The position numbers and the translations under genes are program-made. A stretch of DNA of 22,190 nt. It comes from DASYUM01 sp036001225. GTDB taxonomy: Bacteria; Methylomirabilota; Methylomirabilia; Rokubacteriales; DASRDR01. The stretch is from positions 1 through 22,190 of the forward strand of contig DASYUM010000274.1 of the NCBI GenBank assembly GCA_036001225.1, given 5' to 3'. Shown here in pieces: positions 14,169 to 22,087 of this stretch. The notes below the pieces were generated by a model, which ran no database searches, was not told where the DNA came from, and saw only the letters and a program-made list of their open reading frames with translations. The first letter of the stretch is position 1. Every line of letters begins with the position of its first letter.

Positions 14169-14852
14169 TCAGGTCCGGCGGGCGCGGCCGACCAACCGGC
14201 TCTCGGTCAGCGTCCGGCCGCCCTCGGCGAGAAAGCGCTCCCAGTTGGCCCAGCGACCATCGGCCTCCCACTTCGCCCGGAAGCGATCCGCCGCGGCCCG
14301 CGCCTCGTCTTCCGATTCGAAGCGGAGCACCTCGCGCTCCACCTCCAGCCCCTCCATTCGGAAGCCCGCGGCCATCAGCACCTCCCCCACCCGGTCCTCG
14401 TCGTAGGCGAAGCGGGAGACGCGACCAGTCTCCCGCCACTGGTCGACGTGGAAGGCGGCGAAGGCCAGCACCCCGCCCCGGGAAAGCCCGGCGGCGGCGC
14501 GCTCGATGATGGCGTCGGATACGCAGAGGTGGGCGGCCACGACGTCGGGACGGCCGAGGGCCCGGTAGTCCGCCTTCTCGGCGTCGGCCACCACGAACAA
14601 CACGTTCCCGACCCCGGCCCGCCGGGCCCGCCGGCGGGCTTCCACCAGCGCGCCGGCGTCGATGTCGAGGCCGAGAACACGCCGGGCCCGCGGGGCCAGC
14701 GCGAGAGCGAGCCGGCCGGTACCGGTCCCCACGTCGAGGACCGTCCCGCGGGCCAGCGGCTCGGCGGCCAGCCAGGCGAGCAGCGTCGGCGACAGCGCGT
14801 CGTGGCCCCGGGCGGCGTCCGGTGGGCGAGCGGAGGCGGTGGGCTCCGGCAT
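14169..14852 (-). CDS. Class I SAM-dependent methyltransferase
   Basis: A 227-residue protein with Rossmann methyltransferase motifs: motif I VLDVGTGTGR (38-47), an acidic motif II in GLDID, and a LFVVADAEKADY stretch for the adenine side. No signature identifies the substrate. GGAGG lies 6 bases before the ATG at 14852. It heads the minus-strand run with queG and pncA. The C-terminal part (ERFLAEGGRTLTESRLVGRARR) resembles small-molecule methyltransferases, but the substrate is unknown. Confidence 0.85.
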   Translation of the reverse strand: MPEPTASARPPDAARGHDALSPTLLAWLAAEPLARGTVLDVGTGTGRLALALAPRARRVLGLDIDAGALVEARRRARRAGVGNVLFVVADAEKADYRALGRPDVVAAHLCVSDAIIERAAAGLSRGGVLAFAAFHVDQWRETGRVSRFAYDEDRVGEVLMAAGFRMEGLEVEREVLRFESEDEARAAADRFRAKWEADGRWANWERFLAEGGRTLTESRLVGRARRT

Positions 14853-14868
14853 CGACGTCCTCCGTCCC

Positions 14869-14878
14869 GAGTATACTC
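14869..14878. promoter_or_regulatory. Palindromic GAGTATACTC, a possible shared -10 for divergent genes
   Basis: A perfect 10-bp palindrome centred between the methyltransferase (start 14852, minus) and chrA (start 14888, plus). It carries TATACT on both strands, each a good -10 hexamer. It would give very short leaders: about 10 bases to the methyltransferase, just covering its GGAGG, and almost none to chrA. No -35 box is recognisable. It could instead be an operator. Confidence 0.4.
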
Positions 14879-14887
14879 TCCCCGATC

Positions 14888-16039
14888 ATGCCCCCTTCGG
14901 CGAGTCGGTGGGGTCCAGTCGGCGAGGTGGCCACGCTCTTCCTCAAGCTCGGCACGCTGGGGTTCGGTGGCCCGGCCGCCCACATCGCCCTGATGGAGGA
15001 CGAGGTCGTGCGCCGCCGCAAATGGCTCTCGCGCGAGCAGTTTCTCGACCTCCTCGGCGCCACCAACCTCATCCCGGGACCGAACTCGACCGAGATGGCC
15101 ATTCACATCGGCTTCGTGCGCGCCGGCTGGCCGGGATTGCTGGTCGGCGGGGGCTGCTTCATCCTGCCGGCGACGCTGATCGTGCTCGCCATCGCCGCCA
15201 CCTACCGCCGCTATGGCCGGCTTCCCGAGGCGAGCTGGCTCCTCTACGGGGTGAAGCCGGTCATCATCGCGGTCGTCCTCCAGGCGCTGTGGAGCCTCGG
15301 CCGCCAGGTTCTGCGCAGTCCACTCGGGGCCGCCACCGTGGCGGTGGTGGCCGTCCTGGCGGCCGCCGGGGTGAACGAGGTCGCCCTGCTCTTCGGCGCG
15401 GCCCTGGCGGTCGCCGCGGCCCGACGAGCCTCACCAGCCGGCATCGGGCTCGTGCTCATACCCACATGGGGCAGTGCCGCGTCGGCGGCGGCGGTCGCCG
15501 CCGGCAGCGCCCCCGTCAGCCTGGTGAAGCTGACGCTCATCTTCCTCAAGGTCGGCTCGATCCTCTTCGGCAGCGGCTACGTCCTGCTCGCGTTCCTGCG
15601 TCCCGACCTCGTGGAGCGGACCGGCTGGCTCGGCGATCGGGAGCTGCTCGACGCGATCGCGGTCGGCCAGGTGACGCCGGGCCCCGTGCTGACCACCGCC
15701 ACCTTCATCGGCTACCTGCTGGCCGGCGTCCCCGGCGCCCTCCTGGCGACGGCGGCGATCTTCTTCCCCTCGTTCGTGTTCGTGGCCCTTGCCAATCCGC
15801 TGGTGCCGAAGCTTCGCCGTTCTCCATGGACCGCCGGGTTTCTCGACGGCGCCAACGCCGCCTCCGTCGCCTTGATGGCGATGGTCACCTGGCAGCTCGG
15901 TAGGGCGGCCATCGTGGACTGGCTGGCCGCCGCTCTCGCGGTCGCCGCCGCGCTTCTCCTGTTCGCCTGGCGCGTCAACTCGGTCTGGCTCATCGTCGGC
16001 GGCGCCGCCGCCGGGCTCGGGCGCTCGCTCCTGCCCTGA
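14888..16039 (+). CDS. chrA: Chromate transporter ChrA
   Basis: A 383-residue inner-membrane protein of the CHR superfamily, two-domain (long) type, which exports chromate using the proton gradient. Both halves show the family pattern: FLKLGTLGFGGPAAHIALM with GPNSTEMAIHIGF in the first, and FLKVGSILFGSGYVLLAFL with TPGPVLTTATFIGY in the second. About ten hydrophobic segments are apparent. The start is the ATG at 14888. The frame continues upstream over the methyltransferase start, but the family N-terminus fits 14888. No Shine-Dalgarno is evident, consistent with a near-leaderless transcript. Sulfate or other oxyanion transport cannot be excluded. Confidence 0.92.
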   Translation: MPPSASRWGPVGEVATLFLKLGTLGFGGPAAHIALMEDEVVRRRKWLSREQFLDLLGATNLIPGPNSTEMAIHIGFVRAGWPGLLVGGGCFILPATLIVLAIAATYRRYGRLPEASWLLYGVKPVIIAVVLQALWSLGRQVLRSPLGAATVAVVAVLAAAGVNEVALLFGAALAVAAARRASPAGIGLVLIPTWGSAASAAAVAAGSAPVSLVKLTLIFLKVGSILFGSGYVLLAFLRPDLVERTGWLGDRELLDAIAVGQVTPGPVLTTATFIGYLLAGVPGALLATAAIFFPSFVFVALANPLVPKLRRSPWTAGFLDGANAASVALMAMVTWQLGRAAIVDWLAAALAVAAALLLFAWRVNSVWLIVGGAAAGLGRSLLP

Positions 16040-16068
16040 TACCCTGGCTCATCGCCGAGGTCCGACCG

Positions 16069-16914
16069 ATGACCCAGCTCGAGATCGCCGCCCTGGTCCT
16101 GATCGCCGCGGTGCTCCACGCCGGCTGGAACGCGCTGGTCAAGGCCGGCCAGGACCGTGTTCTGACCATGGCCCTGGTGACCGCGGTCGGCTCCCTCGGC
16201 GCCGCCCTCGCGGTCCCCTTCGTCGCGGCCCCGGTGCCGGCCAGCTGGCCCTTCCTGCTCCTCTCCGGGTTGCTCCACGTCGGCTACTTCACCTTTCTGC
16301 TCGAGGCCTATCGGGTCGGCGAGCTGAGCCACATCTACCCGGTCGCCCGGGGCACGGCACCGCTCCTGGTGGCGGTGGGGGCGGCCGTCTTCGCCGGCGA
16401 ACCGCTCGGCCTCCGTCAGATCGCCGGCCTGGGGCTGGTCTCGGTGGCCATCAGCAGCTTCGCGCTGGAGCGAGGCTGGTCGGGAGGGCTGTCGCGATCG
16501 TTTCTGTTCGGGCTCGGCACCGCCGTGTTCATCGGCGCCTACACGGTCGTGGACGGCCTCGGGGTCCGGTTGTCCGGGCACCCGCTCGGCTACATCCTCT
16601 GGCTCTTCGTCATCGACGGCGTGCCGCTCGGCCTCTATACCCTGGCCACCCGGCGGGCACGCATCCTGCCGTACTTCCGCGCCCACTGGCAGGCGAGCCT
16701 CGCCGGGGGCGTCATGTGCGCCACCGCCTACGGCCTCGTCGTGTTCGCCCTCGGGCTGGGGGCCATGGCCTACGTCTCCGCGCTCCGGGAGACGGGGGTG
16801 ATCTTCGCGGCGGTGATCGGCTCGGCGCTGCTCCGCGAATCCTTCGGTCGTCGGCGCGTGCTGGCCGCCACCCTCGTCGCCGCCGGGATCATCATCATGA
16901 ACCTGCCGGGCTGA
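16069..16914 (+). CDS. EamA/DMT-family transporter
   Basis: A 281-residue integral membrane protein of the drug/metabolite transporter superfamily with about ten transmembrane helices and the two-fold EamA repeat (HAGWNALVKAG near the start, TAYGLVVFALGLGAMAYVSAL and a C-terminal LVAAGIIIMN). Members export amino acids, metabolites or drugs; the substrate cannot be read from sequence. A GAGG lies 8 bases before the ATG. The gene starts 29 bases after chrA on the same strand, so it may be co-transcribed. Confidence 0.9.
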   Translation: MTQLEIAALVLIAAVLHAGWNALVKAGQDRVLTMALVTAVGSLGAALAVPFVAAPVPASWPFLLLSGLLHVGYFTFLLEAYRVGELSHIYPVARGTAPLLVAVGAAVFAGEPLGLRQIAGLGLVSVAISSFALERGWSGGLSRSFLFGLGTAVFIGAYTVVDGLGVRLSGHPLGYILWLFVIDGVPLGLYTLATRRARILPYFRAHWQASLAGGVMCATAYGLVVFALGLGAMAYVSALRETGVIFAAVIGSALLRESFGRRRVLAATLVAAGIIIMNLPG

Positions 16915-16931
16915 CGCCGGTCGCCGCGAAG

Positions 16932-16962
16932 CGGCCCGGCCCTGGCCCGGCGGGCCGGGCCG
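16932..16962 (+). terminator. GC-rich hairpin downstream of the EamA gene
   Basis: A perfect 11-bp stem (CGGCCCGGCCC / GGGCCGGGCCG) with a 9-base loop, 17 bases after the stop. It lacks a U-tract, so if it ends transcription it does so weakly or with Rho. Confidence 0.4.
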
Positions 16963-16986
16963 AGACCCGAGCAGATCAAGGACGCA

Positions 16987-17039
16987 GGCCCGAGCCGCCC
17001 CGAGGCGTATGCCGCATACGTTGAGGGGCGGCGAGGGCC
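16987..17039. other. Long symmetric imperfect hairpin ahead of the importer operon
   Basis: A 53-base near-palindrome. From the outside in: GGCCC pairs with GGGCC (5 bp); GA faces GA; GCCGCCCC pairs with GGGGCGGC (8 bp); GA faces GA again; two G-U pairs; then CGTATGC pairs with GCATACG (7 bp) around one C. The two tandem GA mismatches are placed symmetrically. It lies between the EamA gene and the promoter of the importer, outside any gene. It could be a structured RNA end, a protein-binding DNA site or a mobile repeat remnant. Confidence 0.55.
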
Positions 17040-17075
17040 GAGGACGCCGAGATGCGACGGGTATCGGCCCGGCCC

Positions 17076-17105
17076 TTGACGGCATTACGCGGCACGCGCT
17101 ATGTA
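17076..17105 (+). promoter_or_regulatory. Candidate sigma-70-type promoter for the importer operon
   Basis: TTGACG (17076-17081, 5 of 6 to consensus), 18 bases, then TATGTA (17100-17105, weak -10). Transcription would start near 17112, giving a leader of about 45 bases before the ATG at 17156. No better candidate is seen in the 240-base spacer. Confidence 0.5.
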
Positions 17106-17155
17106 TGGCCAGCGCCCACCGACACGCGTCCGCCACTCGGAAGGAGGAGCCTCTC

Positions 17156-18391
17156 ATGAAGGAGACCCGTCTGTCCCGCCGCGACGTCCTCCGCCTCGGC
17201 ACGGCCGGCGCCGTCGGCCTCGGCACCGGACTGGCCGGCCCCCTCATCCTGCGCGCTCAGCCCAAGGACGTGGTCATGCTCGGCCTGTGGTCGCTCACCG
17301 GCGCCTTCGCCGACGTGGGACCGGTGCTCGACCGCGGCATGAAGATGGCGCTCGAAGAGCACGGGATGAAGGCCGCCGGCCGGCCCGTCAAGTACGTCAC
17401 CCGTGACGACGAGACCAAGGCGGACGCGGCCACCCGCCGCGCCGAGGAAGCGATCGAGACCGAGGGGGTCAAGTTCATCATCGGCCCCTGGTCCTCGGGG
17501 GTGGCGCTGGCCGTCTCCGAGGTCGCCAAGCGGCGGAAGGTCTTCCACTACTTCTCGGGCGGCACCGAGGACATCGCCGGCAAGCGCTGTCACCGCTACT
17601 CGTTCCAGTGGGCCGCCAGTCCCTACACGGCCGCCCAGACGGTGATGGACAACTTCGTCAAGGCCAACCCGAAGGCCAAGCGCTGGTACCTGCTGGTGGC
17701 GGACTACGCCTTCGGGTGGTCGGTCCAGAAGTACCTCACCCTCGCCGCCCAGACCCACGGCGTGGAGATCATCGGCGCCGACCGCCATCCCCTCGGCGAG
17801 CGCGAGTTCTCCAATTACGTCAACCGCGCCGCCGGCGCCCGGCCCGATGTCGTCTGTATGGTGAACTTCGGGCTCGACACCGTCCAGGCCGCCCGCGAGA
17901 TCTTCAACTTCGGGCTCACGCCGAAGCTCCCCCTGATCCTCACCTGGTCGTCGGGGGTAGAGGAGTTGATCCAGCTCACGCCGGAGATCCGAGAGAACAT
18001 GTGGGTCGGCTCGAACTTTTACTACACCGCCGACACCCCCGTGGCCAAGGAGTTCGCCAGGAAGTACCGGGAGAAGTACGGGAACCCGCCCGGTTACGCG
18101 CCGGCCGCCGCCTATGGGATGACCCGGCTCACCCTCAAGGCGATGGAGAAGGCCAACTCGGCCGAGATCCCGGACGTCATCAAGGCCCTGGAGGGGCTGG
18201 AGGTCAACGACCTCGTCGGCAAGATGAAGGTGGAGCCGCGGACGCACCAGACGCTCCGTCCCTACTTCTTCATGCGCTGCAAGTCGAAGGCGCAGATGAA
18301 GGACCCGATGGACTTCGCCGACATCATCGCCACCGGCGACACGCCGCAGCCCCGCGAGCTGAACGAGTGCAAGGACATCGGGAGCTTGTAA
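17156..18391 (+). CDS. Branched-chain amino acid-type ABC substrate-binding protein, Tat-exported
   Basis: A 411-residue periplasmic binding protein of the Peripla_BP_6 (LivK/HAAT) type. The N-terminus has a twin-arginine signal, LSRRDVLRLG, followed by a hydrophobic run (TAGAVGLGTGLAGPLIL), so it is probably exported folded. After the leader come VVMLGLWSLTGAFADVG, a FIIGPWSSGVALAVSEVA segment and a HYFSGGTEDIAG segment, in the order expected. The ATG at 17156 follows AAGGAGGAG by about 6 bases. It is the first gene of a complete liv-type importer operon. A hairpin cluster lies between it and livH. The natural ligand may be a branched-chain amino acid, an amide or urea-like compound, or an aromatic acid; the sequence does not tell. 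Confidence 0.92.
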   Translation: MKETRLSRRDVLRLGTAGAVGLGTGLAGPLILRAQPKDVVMLGLWSLTGAFADVGPVLDRGMKMALEEHGMKAAGRPVKYVTRDDETKADAATRRAEEAIETEGVKFIIGPWSSGVALAVSEVAKRRKVFHYFSGGTEDIAGKRCHRYSFQWAASPYTAAQTVMDNFVKANPKAKRWYLLVADYAFGWSVQKYLTLAAQTHGVEIIGADRHPLGEREFSNYVNRAAGARPDVVCMVNFGLDTVQAAREIFNFGLTPKLPLILTWSSGVEELIQLTPEIRENMWVGSNFYYTADTPVAKEFARKYREKYGNPPGYAPAAAYGMTRLTLKAMEKANSAEIPDVIKALEGLEVNDLVGKMKVEPRTHQTLRPYFFMRCKSKAQMKDPMDFADIIATGDTPQPRELNECKDIGSL

Positions 18392-18430
18392 TACCCGGGG
18401 TGGCGTGACGGGGGGAGGCAGGCCCGACCC

Positions 18431-18498
18431 GTTCGCCGGATGGCGAACGGTTGGGCTGTGCCCAAAGGGCCGTCGGAGGGGGGCGCAGCCCCCCTCCG
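18431..18498. repeat. Cluster of three hairpins between the binding protein gene and livH
   Basis: Three perfect stems in 68 bases: 18431-18448 (GTTCGCC, loop GGAT, GGCGAAC), 18451-18465 (TTGGGC, loop TGT, GCCCAA) and 18474-18498 (11 bp, CGGAGGGGGGC / GCCCCCCTCCG, loop GCA). The third is related to the stem of copy B near 12518-12544. No U-tract follows. A cluster like this between a binding-protein gene and its permease genes fits mRNA 3'-end stabilisation or partial termination that keeps the binding protein in excess. Confidence 0.65.
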
Positions 18499-18502
18499 AA
18501 GT

Positions 18503-19366
18503 ATGAACCTTTCCCTCGTCCTCGGGCAGGTCCTCAACGGCGTCGTCACCGGCATGCTCTACGCCCTGATGGGCGTGGGGCTGTCGCTCATCCTGGGGAT
18601 CCTCAACCTCCCCAACTTCGCCCACGGGACGCTGTACGCGCTGGGGGCCTACCTCCTCTTCGCCACCGCGACATGGGCAGGAAGCTTCTGGCTGGCGCTG
18701 CTCGTGGCTCCCCTCGGGGTCGCCCTGCTGGGCGCGGTGATCGAGCTGGGCGGGATGCGGCGACTCTACGCGGCCGGCCACGACTACCAGCTGCTGCTCA
18801 CCTTCGGCCTCGCCCTCATCCTCGAGCAAGTCATCATCTTGATCTGGGGCCCCATCGGCATGAGCCTGCTCCCGCCGCGGGGGCTCGGCGGCGCGGTGGA
18901 CCTGGGCGTGACCTTCTACCCGCGCTACCGGCTGTTCGCGATGCTGGCGGCCGGGCTCCTGATCCTCGCCACCTGGCTCTTCCTCGAGAAGACCCGCCTG
19001 GGGGCCATCATCCGGGCGGGGATCGAGGACAAAGACATGGTGGCCGTGCTCGGCGTCAACGTCAGCCGGGTGTTCACGCTGACCTTCGCCCTGGGGGCCT
19101 GGCTGGCTGGCGTGGCGGGGGCGCTCATGGTACCCATTCGCGGCCTGACCCCGACCATGGGCGCCGACATCCTGGGGATCGCCTTCGTGGTGGTGGCCCT
19201 GGGCGGCCTCGGGAACCTGCCGGGCGCCATGCTGGCCGGGATCATCATCGGGCTGGCCCAGAGCCTGGTCGCCCTCGTGTGGCCGGTCGCCTCCATCGTG
19301 GTGATCTTCGCCGTGATGGCAGTGGTGCTGCTGCTCCGGCCCCAGGGCCTGTTCGGGACCCGCTGA
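18503..19366 (+). CDS. livH: Branched-chain amino acid ABC transporter permease LivH
   Basis: A 287-residue inner-membrane permease, one half of the LivHM channel. Typical features are GMLYALMGVGLSLILGILN, NFAHGTLYALGAYL, and the C-terminal GLGNLPGAMLAGIIIGLAQSL. About eight hydrophobic segments are seen. Its ATG at 18503 lies 4 bases after the third hairpin, and no Shine-Dalgarno is visible at normal spacing, which is odd and may link its translation to the hairpin. The stop overlaps the livM start as TGATG. Confidence 0.92.
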   Translation: MNLSLVLGQVLNGVVTGMLYALMGVGLSLILGILNLPNFAHGTLYALGAYLLFATATWAGSFWLALLVAPLGVALLGAVIELGGMRRLYAAGHDYQLLLTFGLALILEQVIILIWGPIGMSLLPPRGLGGAVDLGVTFYPRYRLFAMLAAGLLILATWLFLEKTRLGAIIRAGIEDKDMVAVLGVNVSRVFTLTFALGAWLAGVAGALMVPIRGLTPTMGADILGIAFVVVALGGLGNLPGAMLAGIIIGLAQSLVALVWPVASIVVIFAVMAVVLLLRPQGLFGTR

Positions 19367-20286
19367 TGGGTTTCCGCGTCCTGCTCCCGCTGCTGGCCGC
19401 CTGCCTCCTCTTTCCCCTCCTCCTCCGCAACACGATCGCGACCGAGATCTGGATCTTCGCGATCCTGGCCCTGGCCTTCAACCTCCTCCTCGGCTATACG
19501 GGCCTCCTCTCGTTCGGCCAGGCGACGTTCTCGGGGATCGCGTGCTACGTGGCCGGGCTCCTCCTCAAGCACTACGGCCTGTCGCTGCCGGTCGTCATGG
19601 TGGCCGGTGTCCTGGCCGGCGCCCTGTCGGCCGGGGTCGTGGGCGCATTCTGCATCCAGCGGGTCGGCCTCTACTTCATCATGCTGACCTTTGCCTTCAA
19701 CCAGATGGCGTACTTCATCGCCTATCAGTGGACCGACCTCACCGGCGGCGAGGACGGCCTTCCCGGCGTGCCGCGCCCGCCGGGGCTCGAGGGCGGCCTC
19801 GCCTTCTACGCGTTCACCGCCGGCTGTTTCCTGATCACGGTCGCCTTCATGAAGCGGATCACCGACTCCCCGTTCGGCCTGGTCCTGCAGGCGATCCGCG
19901 AGAACGAAGGCCGGGCGGCGGCGGTCGGCTACGACGTCAAGCGCTACAAGTGGCTCGCCTTCACCATCGCGGGGGCGGTCTCCGGGCTGGGCGGCGTCCT
20001 CTACGCCATGCTGTTCGGGATCGTGCCGCTGGCCGCCGTTCACTGGCTGCGATCGGGTGACATCGTCTTCATGACGCTGATCGGGGGGAGCGGCAGCCTC
20101 TACGGCCCGATCATCGGCGCCGCCGTCTACACGGTGCTGGCGGAGTCGGTCAGCCGCTACTGGGACCGGTGGCCGATCCTCCTCGGGCTGGCCTTCGTGG
20201 TGGTCGTCCTCTTCTTCCGGGGCGGCTGTGTGGAGGCGTGGGAGCGAATCGCGACGGCCGGATGGCGCAGGCGCCGCTCGCCCTGA
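19366..20286 (+). CDS. livM: Branched-chain amino acid ABC transporter permease LivM
   Basis: A 306-residue inner-membrane permease, partner of LivH. Family landmarks: LAFNLLLGYTGLLSFGQA, TGGEDGLPGVPRP, the cytoplasmic EAA-like loop SPFGLVLQAIRENEGRAAAVG that docks the ATPases, and IGGSGSLYGPIIGAAV. About eight hydrophobic segments. Starts by sharing the A of the livH stop (TGATG) and ends the same way with livG. Confidence 0.93.
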   Translation: MGFRVLLPLLAACLLFPLLLRNTIATEIWIFAILALAFNLLLGYTGLLSFGQATFSGIACYVAGLLLKHYGLSLPVVMVAGVLAGALSAGVVGAFCIQRVGLYFIMLTFAFNQMAYFIAYQWTDLTGGEDGLPGVPRPPGLEGGLAFYAFTAGCFLITVAFMKRITDSPFGLVLQAIRENEGRAAAVGYDVKRYKWLAFTIAGAVSGLGGVLYAMLFGIVPLAAVHWLRSGDIVFMTLIGGSGSLYGPIIGAAVYTVLAESVSRYWDRWPILLGLAFVVVVLFFRGGCVEAWERIATAGWRRRRSP

Positions 20287-21050
20287 TGGCGACCCTGCTC
20301 GAGGCCGAGGGACTCACCAAGACGTTCGGCGCGCTCCGGGCGGTGGCGGGAGTGGACCTGGCGGTGGAAGCCGGCTCCCTCCACTCGGTGATCGGACCCA
20401 ACGGCGCCGGCAAGACAACGCTCTTCAACCTCATCACCGGCGAGCTGCCGCCGACCGCCGGGCGCATCACGCTCGACGGCCACGACATCACCGGGCGGGC
20501 CCCCCACGCGATGCCGGGACTGGGCATCGCCCGCTCGTTCCAGCGGAACAACCTCTTCCCCAACCTCACCGTCGCCCAGAACGTGTGGACGGCCGCCTTC
20601 GCGCGGGCCCGGCACGGTCTCCGGCTCTGGCGGTCGGCGGTCGGCTTCGCCGACGTGGCCGCCGCGGTGGCCGAGGCCCTCGGCGAAGTCGGGCTGGCCA
20701 GCCACGGTGGCCGCAAGGCGCGCGAGATGTCCCACGGCGACCAGCGGCTCCTCGAGGTCGCGATCGCGCTGGCCAGCCGGCCCCGGCTGCTGCTCCTCGA
20801 CGAGCCGACCAGCGGCCTCAGTCCCGAGGAGACGCGCCGGATGATGGGGCTGATCCGGACGCTGCGTGGCCGCTACACGATCCTGCTCATCGAGCACAAG
20901 ATGGACCTGGTGATGACGGTCTCCGACCGCATCACCGTCATGCACTTCGGGAGCGTCCTGGCCGAGGGGCCGCCGACCGCGATTCAAGGCAACGCCGACG
21001 TCCGCCGGGCCTACCTGGGGACGGCGACGGCGCTGCCGACGGGCCCCTGA
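20286..21050 (+). CDS. livG: Branched-chain amino acid ABC transporter ATPase LivG
   Basis: A 254-residue ATPase. Walker A GPNGAGKTT is at 37-45, the signature is MSHGDQR (148-154) in place of the more usual LSYG/LSHG start, and Walker B LLLLDEPTSGL has D172-E173. ITLDGHDITGRAP, SFQRNNLF and the C-terminal FGSVLAEG region are typical of LivG. I preferred the ATG at 20286, which forms TGATG with the livM stop, over an in-frame ATG 8 codons upstream (20262) that overlaps livM by 25 bases. The two give almost the same protein. Confidence 0.93.
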   Translation: MATLLEAEGLTKTFGALRAVAGVDLAVEAGSLHSVIGPNGAGKTTLFNLITGELPPTAGRITLDGHDITGRAPHAMPGLGIARSFQRNNLFPNLTVAQNVWTAAFARARHGLRLWRSAVGFADVAAAVAEALGEVGLASHGGRKAREMSHGDQRLLEVAIALASRPRLLLLDEPTSGLSPEETRRMMGLIRTLRGRYTILLIEHKMDLVMTVSDRITVMHFGSVLAEGPPTAIQGNADVRRAYLGTATALPTGP

Positions 21051-21745
21051 TGCTCGACTGTCAGGAGCTCCACACCTACTACGGCACCGCCCACATCCTG
21101 CAAGGCGTCTCCCTCCGGGTGGGCGAGGGCGAGATCGTCGCCCTCCTCGGCCGGAACGGGGCCGGCAAGACGACCACCCTCAAGAGCATCGTGGGCCTGG
21201 TGCCGCCGCGCCGCGGGCGCGTCGTCTACAAGAACACCGACGTCACCGGCTGGCCACCCTACCGGATGAGCCGGGCCGGCGTCGCCCTGGTCCCCGAGAC
21301 GCGCGGAATCTTCTCTTACCTCACGGCTCGTGAGAACCTCGACATCGCCCGGCGGGACAGCTCCCGGTGGAGCCCGGACGCCGTGCTCGAGCGCTTCCCC
21401 AAGCTCCGCGAATTGGGCGACCGGCGCGGCCGCTTCCTCTCCGGCGGCGAGCAGCAGATGCTCGCCATCGCCCGCGCGCTGGTGACGGGTCCGGAGCTGA
21501 TCCTCCTCGACGAGCCCTCCCAGGGGCTGGCCCCGCTCGTGGTGGAATCGGTGGTGGGGACGATCACCGACCTCAAGCGCGAGCGGGTGGCCATGCTCCT
21601 GGTCGAGCAGAACGTAGAGCTGGCCTGTGGCCTGGCCGATCGGGTGTATGTGATCGACCAGGGCCGCATCGTCTTCGCGGGAACACCGGCCGCCCTCCGG
21701 GTCGACTCCCGGACGCTGAGCACCTATCTGGGGGTCGGCGGCTGA
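21050..21745 (+). CDS. livF: Branched-chain amino acid ABC transporter ATPase LivF
   Basis: A 231-residue ATPase and partner of LivG. Walker A GRNGAGKTT is at 34-42, the signature LSGGEQQML starts at 130, and Walker B LILLDEPSQGLAP has D154-E155. The protein begins MLDCQELHTYYGTAHILQGV, typical of LivF. Its ATG shares an A with the livG stop (TGATG). It is the last importer gene. Downstream are a 12-bp palindrome (21763-21774) and a short 6-bp inverted repeat (21778-21791), but no U-tract. Confidence 0.94.
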   Translation: MLDCQELHTYYGTAHILQGVSLRVGEGEIVALLGRNGAGKTTTLKSIVGLVPPRRGRVVYKNTDVTGWPPYRMSRAGVALVPETRGIFSYLTARENLDIARRDSSRWSPDAVLERFPKLRELGDRRGRFLSGGEQQMLAIARALVTGPELILLDEPSQGLAPLVVESVVGTITDLKRERVAMLLVEQNVELACGLADRVYVIDQGRIVFAGTPAALRVDSRTLSTYLGVGG

Positions 21746-21849
21746 GCTGACCCACTGCCGGCCCGCGGCCGCGGTTGCGGCTCGGGAGCCGATCTGATAC
21801 GGTTCTCGTGTAGTTCATTTTCGCGCTACGCGATTTGCGGGAGGCACAC

Positions 21850-22086
21850 GTGGACGGTGATAAGGTCATCATCCAGACCCGGCTCAACGGCCCGTACCTC
21901 ATCAAGGGCGCCAAAGGAATTCGGCTGATCGACGCCGACGGGAACGAGTTCACGGTCGACCGCGACACCATCGCGCTCTGCCGGTGCGGGGGCTCCACCA
22001 CCAAGCCGTTCTGCGACGGCACCCACTCCAAGCTCGGCTTCCAGGCCGCCGAGAAGGCGGTGCGAGAGGCCGACCAGGGACGCTGA
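21850..22086 (+). CDS. CDGSH-type iron-sulfur protein
   Basis: A 78-residue single-domain CDGSH protein. The motif CRCGGSTTKPFCDGTH provides the three Cys (C44, C46, C55) and one His (H59) that bind a 2Fe-2S cluster in mitoNEET-like proteins. The preceding segment (NGPYLIKGAKGIRLIDADGNEF) is typical of bacterial single-CDGSH proteins. I chose the GTG at 21850 because GGGAGG lies 5 bases before it; a TTG at 21835 is also in frame. Role is probably electron transfer or Fe-S/redox sensing, inferred from the family. The next gene begins one base after the stop. Confidence 0.92.
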   Translation: MDGDKVIIQTRLNGPYLIKGAKGIRLIDADGNEFTVDRDTIALCRCGGSTTKPFCDGTHSKLGFQAAEKAVREADQGR

Positions 22087-22087
22087 G

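Noticed and set aside
15712..17247. A 511-codon open frame on the minus strand across chrA and the EamA gene
   Set aside because: It overlaps two clear membrane-protein genes and crosses the structured spacer. The translation is low-complexity and unlike any family.
17099..18829. A 576-codon open frame on the minus strand opposite the importer binding protein and livH
   Set aside because: It is antisense to two well-recognised genes, its composition is rich in Gly, Arg, Asp, Glu and His as expected from mirrored GC-rich codons, and it shows no family motif.
21775..21803. Possible -35/-10 pair (TTGCGG and TACGGT) before the CDGSH gene
   Set aside because: The -10 matches only three of six bases, and the leader would be normal for many random positions. 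Not strong enough to list.
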